From Flavobacteriales bacterium (GTDB lineage: Bacteria; Bacteroidota; Bacteroidia; Flavobacteriales_D; Crocinitomicaceae), in NCBI GenBank assembly GCA_947500875.1, contig CANMUN010000002.1, forward strand, positions 1 through 64,000: DNA of 64,000 bases. The letters run 5' to 3'. A model generated the notes under the pieces. That model had not been told where the DNA came from and did no database searches. It saw nothing but the letters and a program-made list of their open reading frames with translations. Below, one piece after another: positions 63,912 to 64,000 of this stretch (positions are counted from its first letter, which is position 1; each line of letters starts with the position of its first letter). The translations under genes and the position numbers were made by a program.

Positions 63912-64000
63912 ACAAATAAAAAACAACGCTTGCTCCGATGTCGCAACCTTTCTTTTTTGCTTTTTATTTACATGGGATTATCCACCTTCGCTTCGCTGAG
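63912..64000. other. Window edge, no gene seen
   Basis: The last 89 bases hold no reading frame that I can support. They contain T-rich sequence and end within CTTCGCTTCGCTGAG. Any gene on the right would begin outside the window. Confidence 0.5.

Noticed and set aside
63812-63985. DnaA-box-like 9-mers TGTGGATTA and TTATCCACC near the window end
   Set aside because: Two isolated near matches far from each other without repeats around them; the cluster at 17.2-17.6 kb is a stronger candidate.
1-64000. CRISPR arrays, tRNA or rRNA genes, insertion sequences
   Set aside because: No regularly spaced repeats, no cloverleaf-like gap sequence and no transposase or recombinase coding region were found; the gaps are mostly too short.

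Overview
The window reads as a chromosomal segment of a member of the Bacteroidetes (Bacteroidota), most likely order Flavobacteriales. Signs of this are four secreted proteins with type IX secretion (T9SS) C-terminal sorting domains, promoters with the phylum-specific -7 box TAnnTTTG, the long form of IspG, a one-subunit cytochrome b succinate dehydrogenase (CAB order), DUF4270, DUF4175 and DUF3098 proteins, and a CrtZ/CruF/CrtY-cd carotenoid cluster. No tRNA, rRNA, CRISPR array, transposase or prophage was seen. The window is densely coding, and only one gap exceeds 300 bases.

Layout. 1-10 kb: a PIN-PhoH ATPase, FtsE, a long TPR protein paired with an outer-membrane barrel, and a T9SS-exported amidase. 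10-17 kb: a leftward block (hydroxyacid dehydrogenase, then DUF4175 / anti-sigma ATPase / ybeY / mnmG). A perfect parS site lies in the 3' end of ybeY, and a 454-base AT-rich repeat-bearing gap follows at 17.2-17.6 kb. This gap is a candidate replication origin. 17.6-22 kb: rpiB, then a leftward thioredoxin-like / T9SS protease / hemW set. 22-27.6 kb: rightward udk, ispG, ftsX, DUF3098, uppP, truB (isoprenoid, cell-wall lipid and division genes). 27.5-34.6 kb: a small unknown gene, a glycine-rich T9SS surface protein, an AIM24-family protein, pth, a type-B T9SS protein and a DUF2231-like membrane protein. 34.6-38 kb: asnS, rpoN and a membrane protein. 38-44 kb: leftward glycogen-synthase-like / DUF4270 / glmS and rightward panC, panD and a heptose-phosphate-type adenylyltransferase. 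44-48 kb: a carotenoid operon headed by hemL. 48-52.6 kb: kynU, purN, acpP, fabF, rnc and a small membrane protein. 52.6-62.5 kb: sdhCAB, an LD-carboxypeptidase, ispD, cysS, a gamma-carbonic-anhydrase-like protein, a lipoprotein, pepP and an alpha/beta hydrolase.

62.5-64 kb holds the one clearly accessory unit: a 'mobile mystery' pair (Xre-type regulator A and Fic-domain protein B). It is bounded on both sides by related, roughly 50-base palindromic repeats and has a probable autoregulatory operator over its promoter.

Most genes are housekeeping: isoprenoid supply (ispG, ispD, uppP, carotenoids), envelope growth (ftsE, ftsX, uppP, glmS, LD-carboxypeptidase), translation (asnS, cysS, pth, truB, mnmG, ybeY), fatty acids (acpP, fabF) and respiration (sdh). 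The points most worth following are the parS site with the nearby AT-rich repeat region, and the repeat-bounded Fic/Xre unit.
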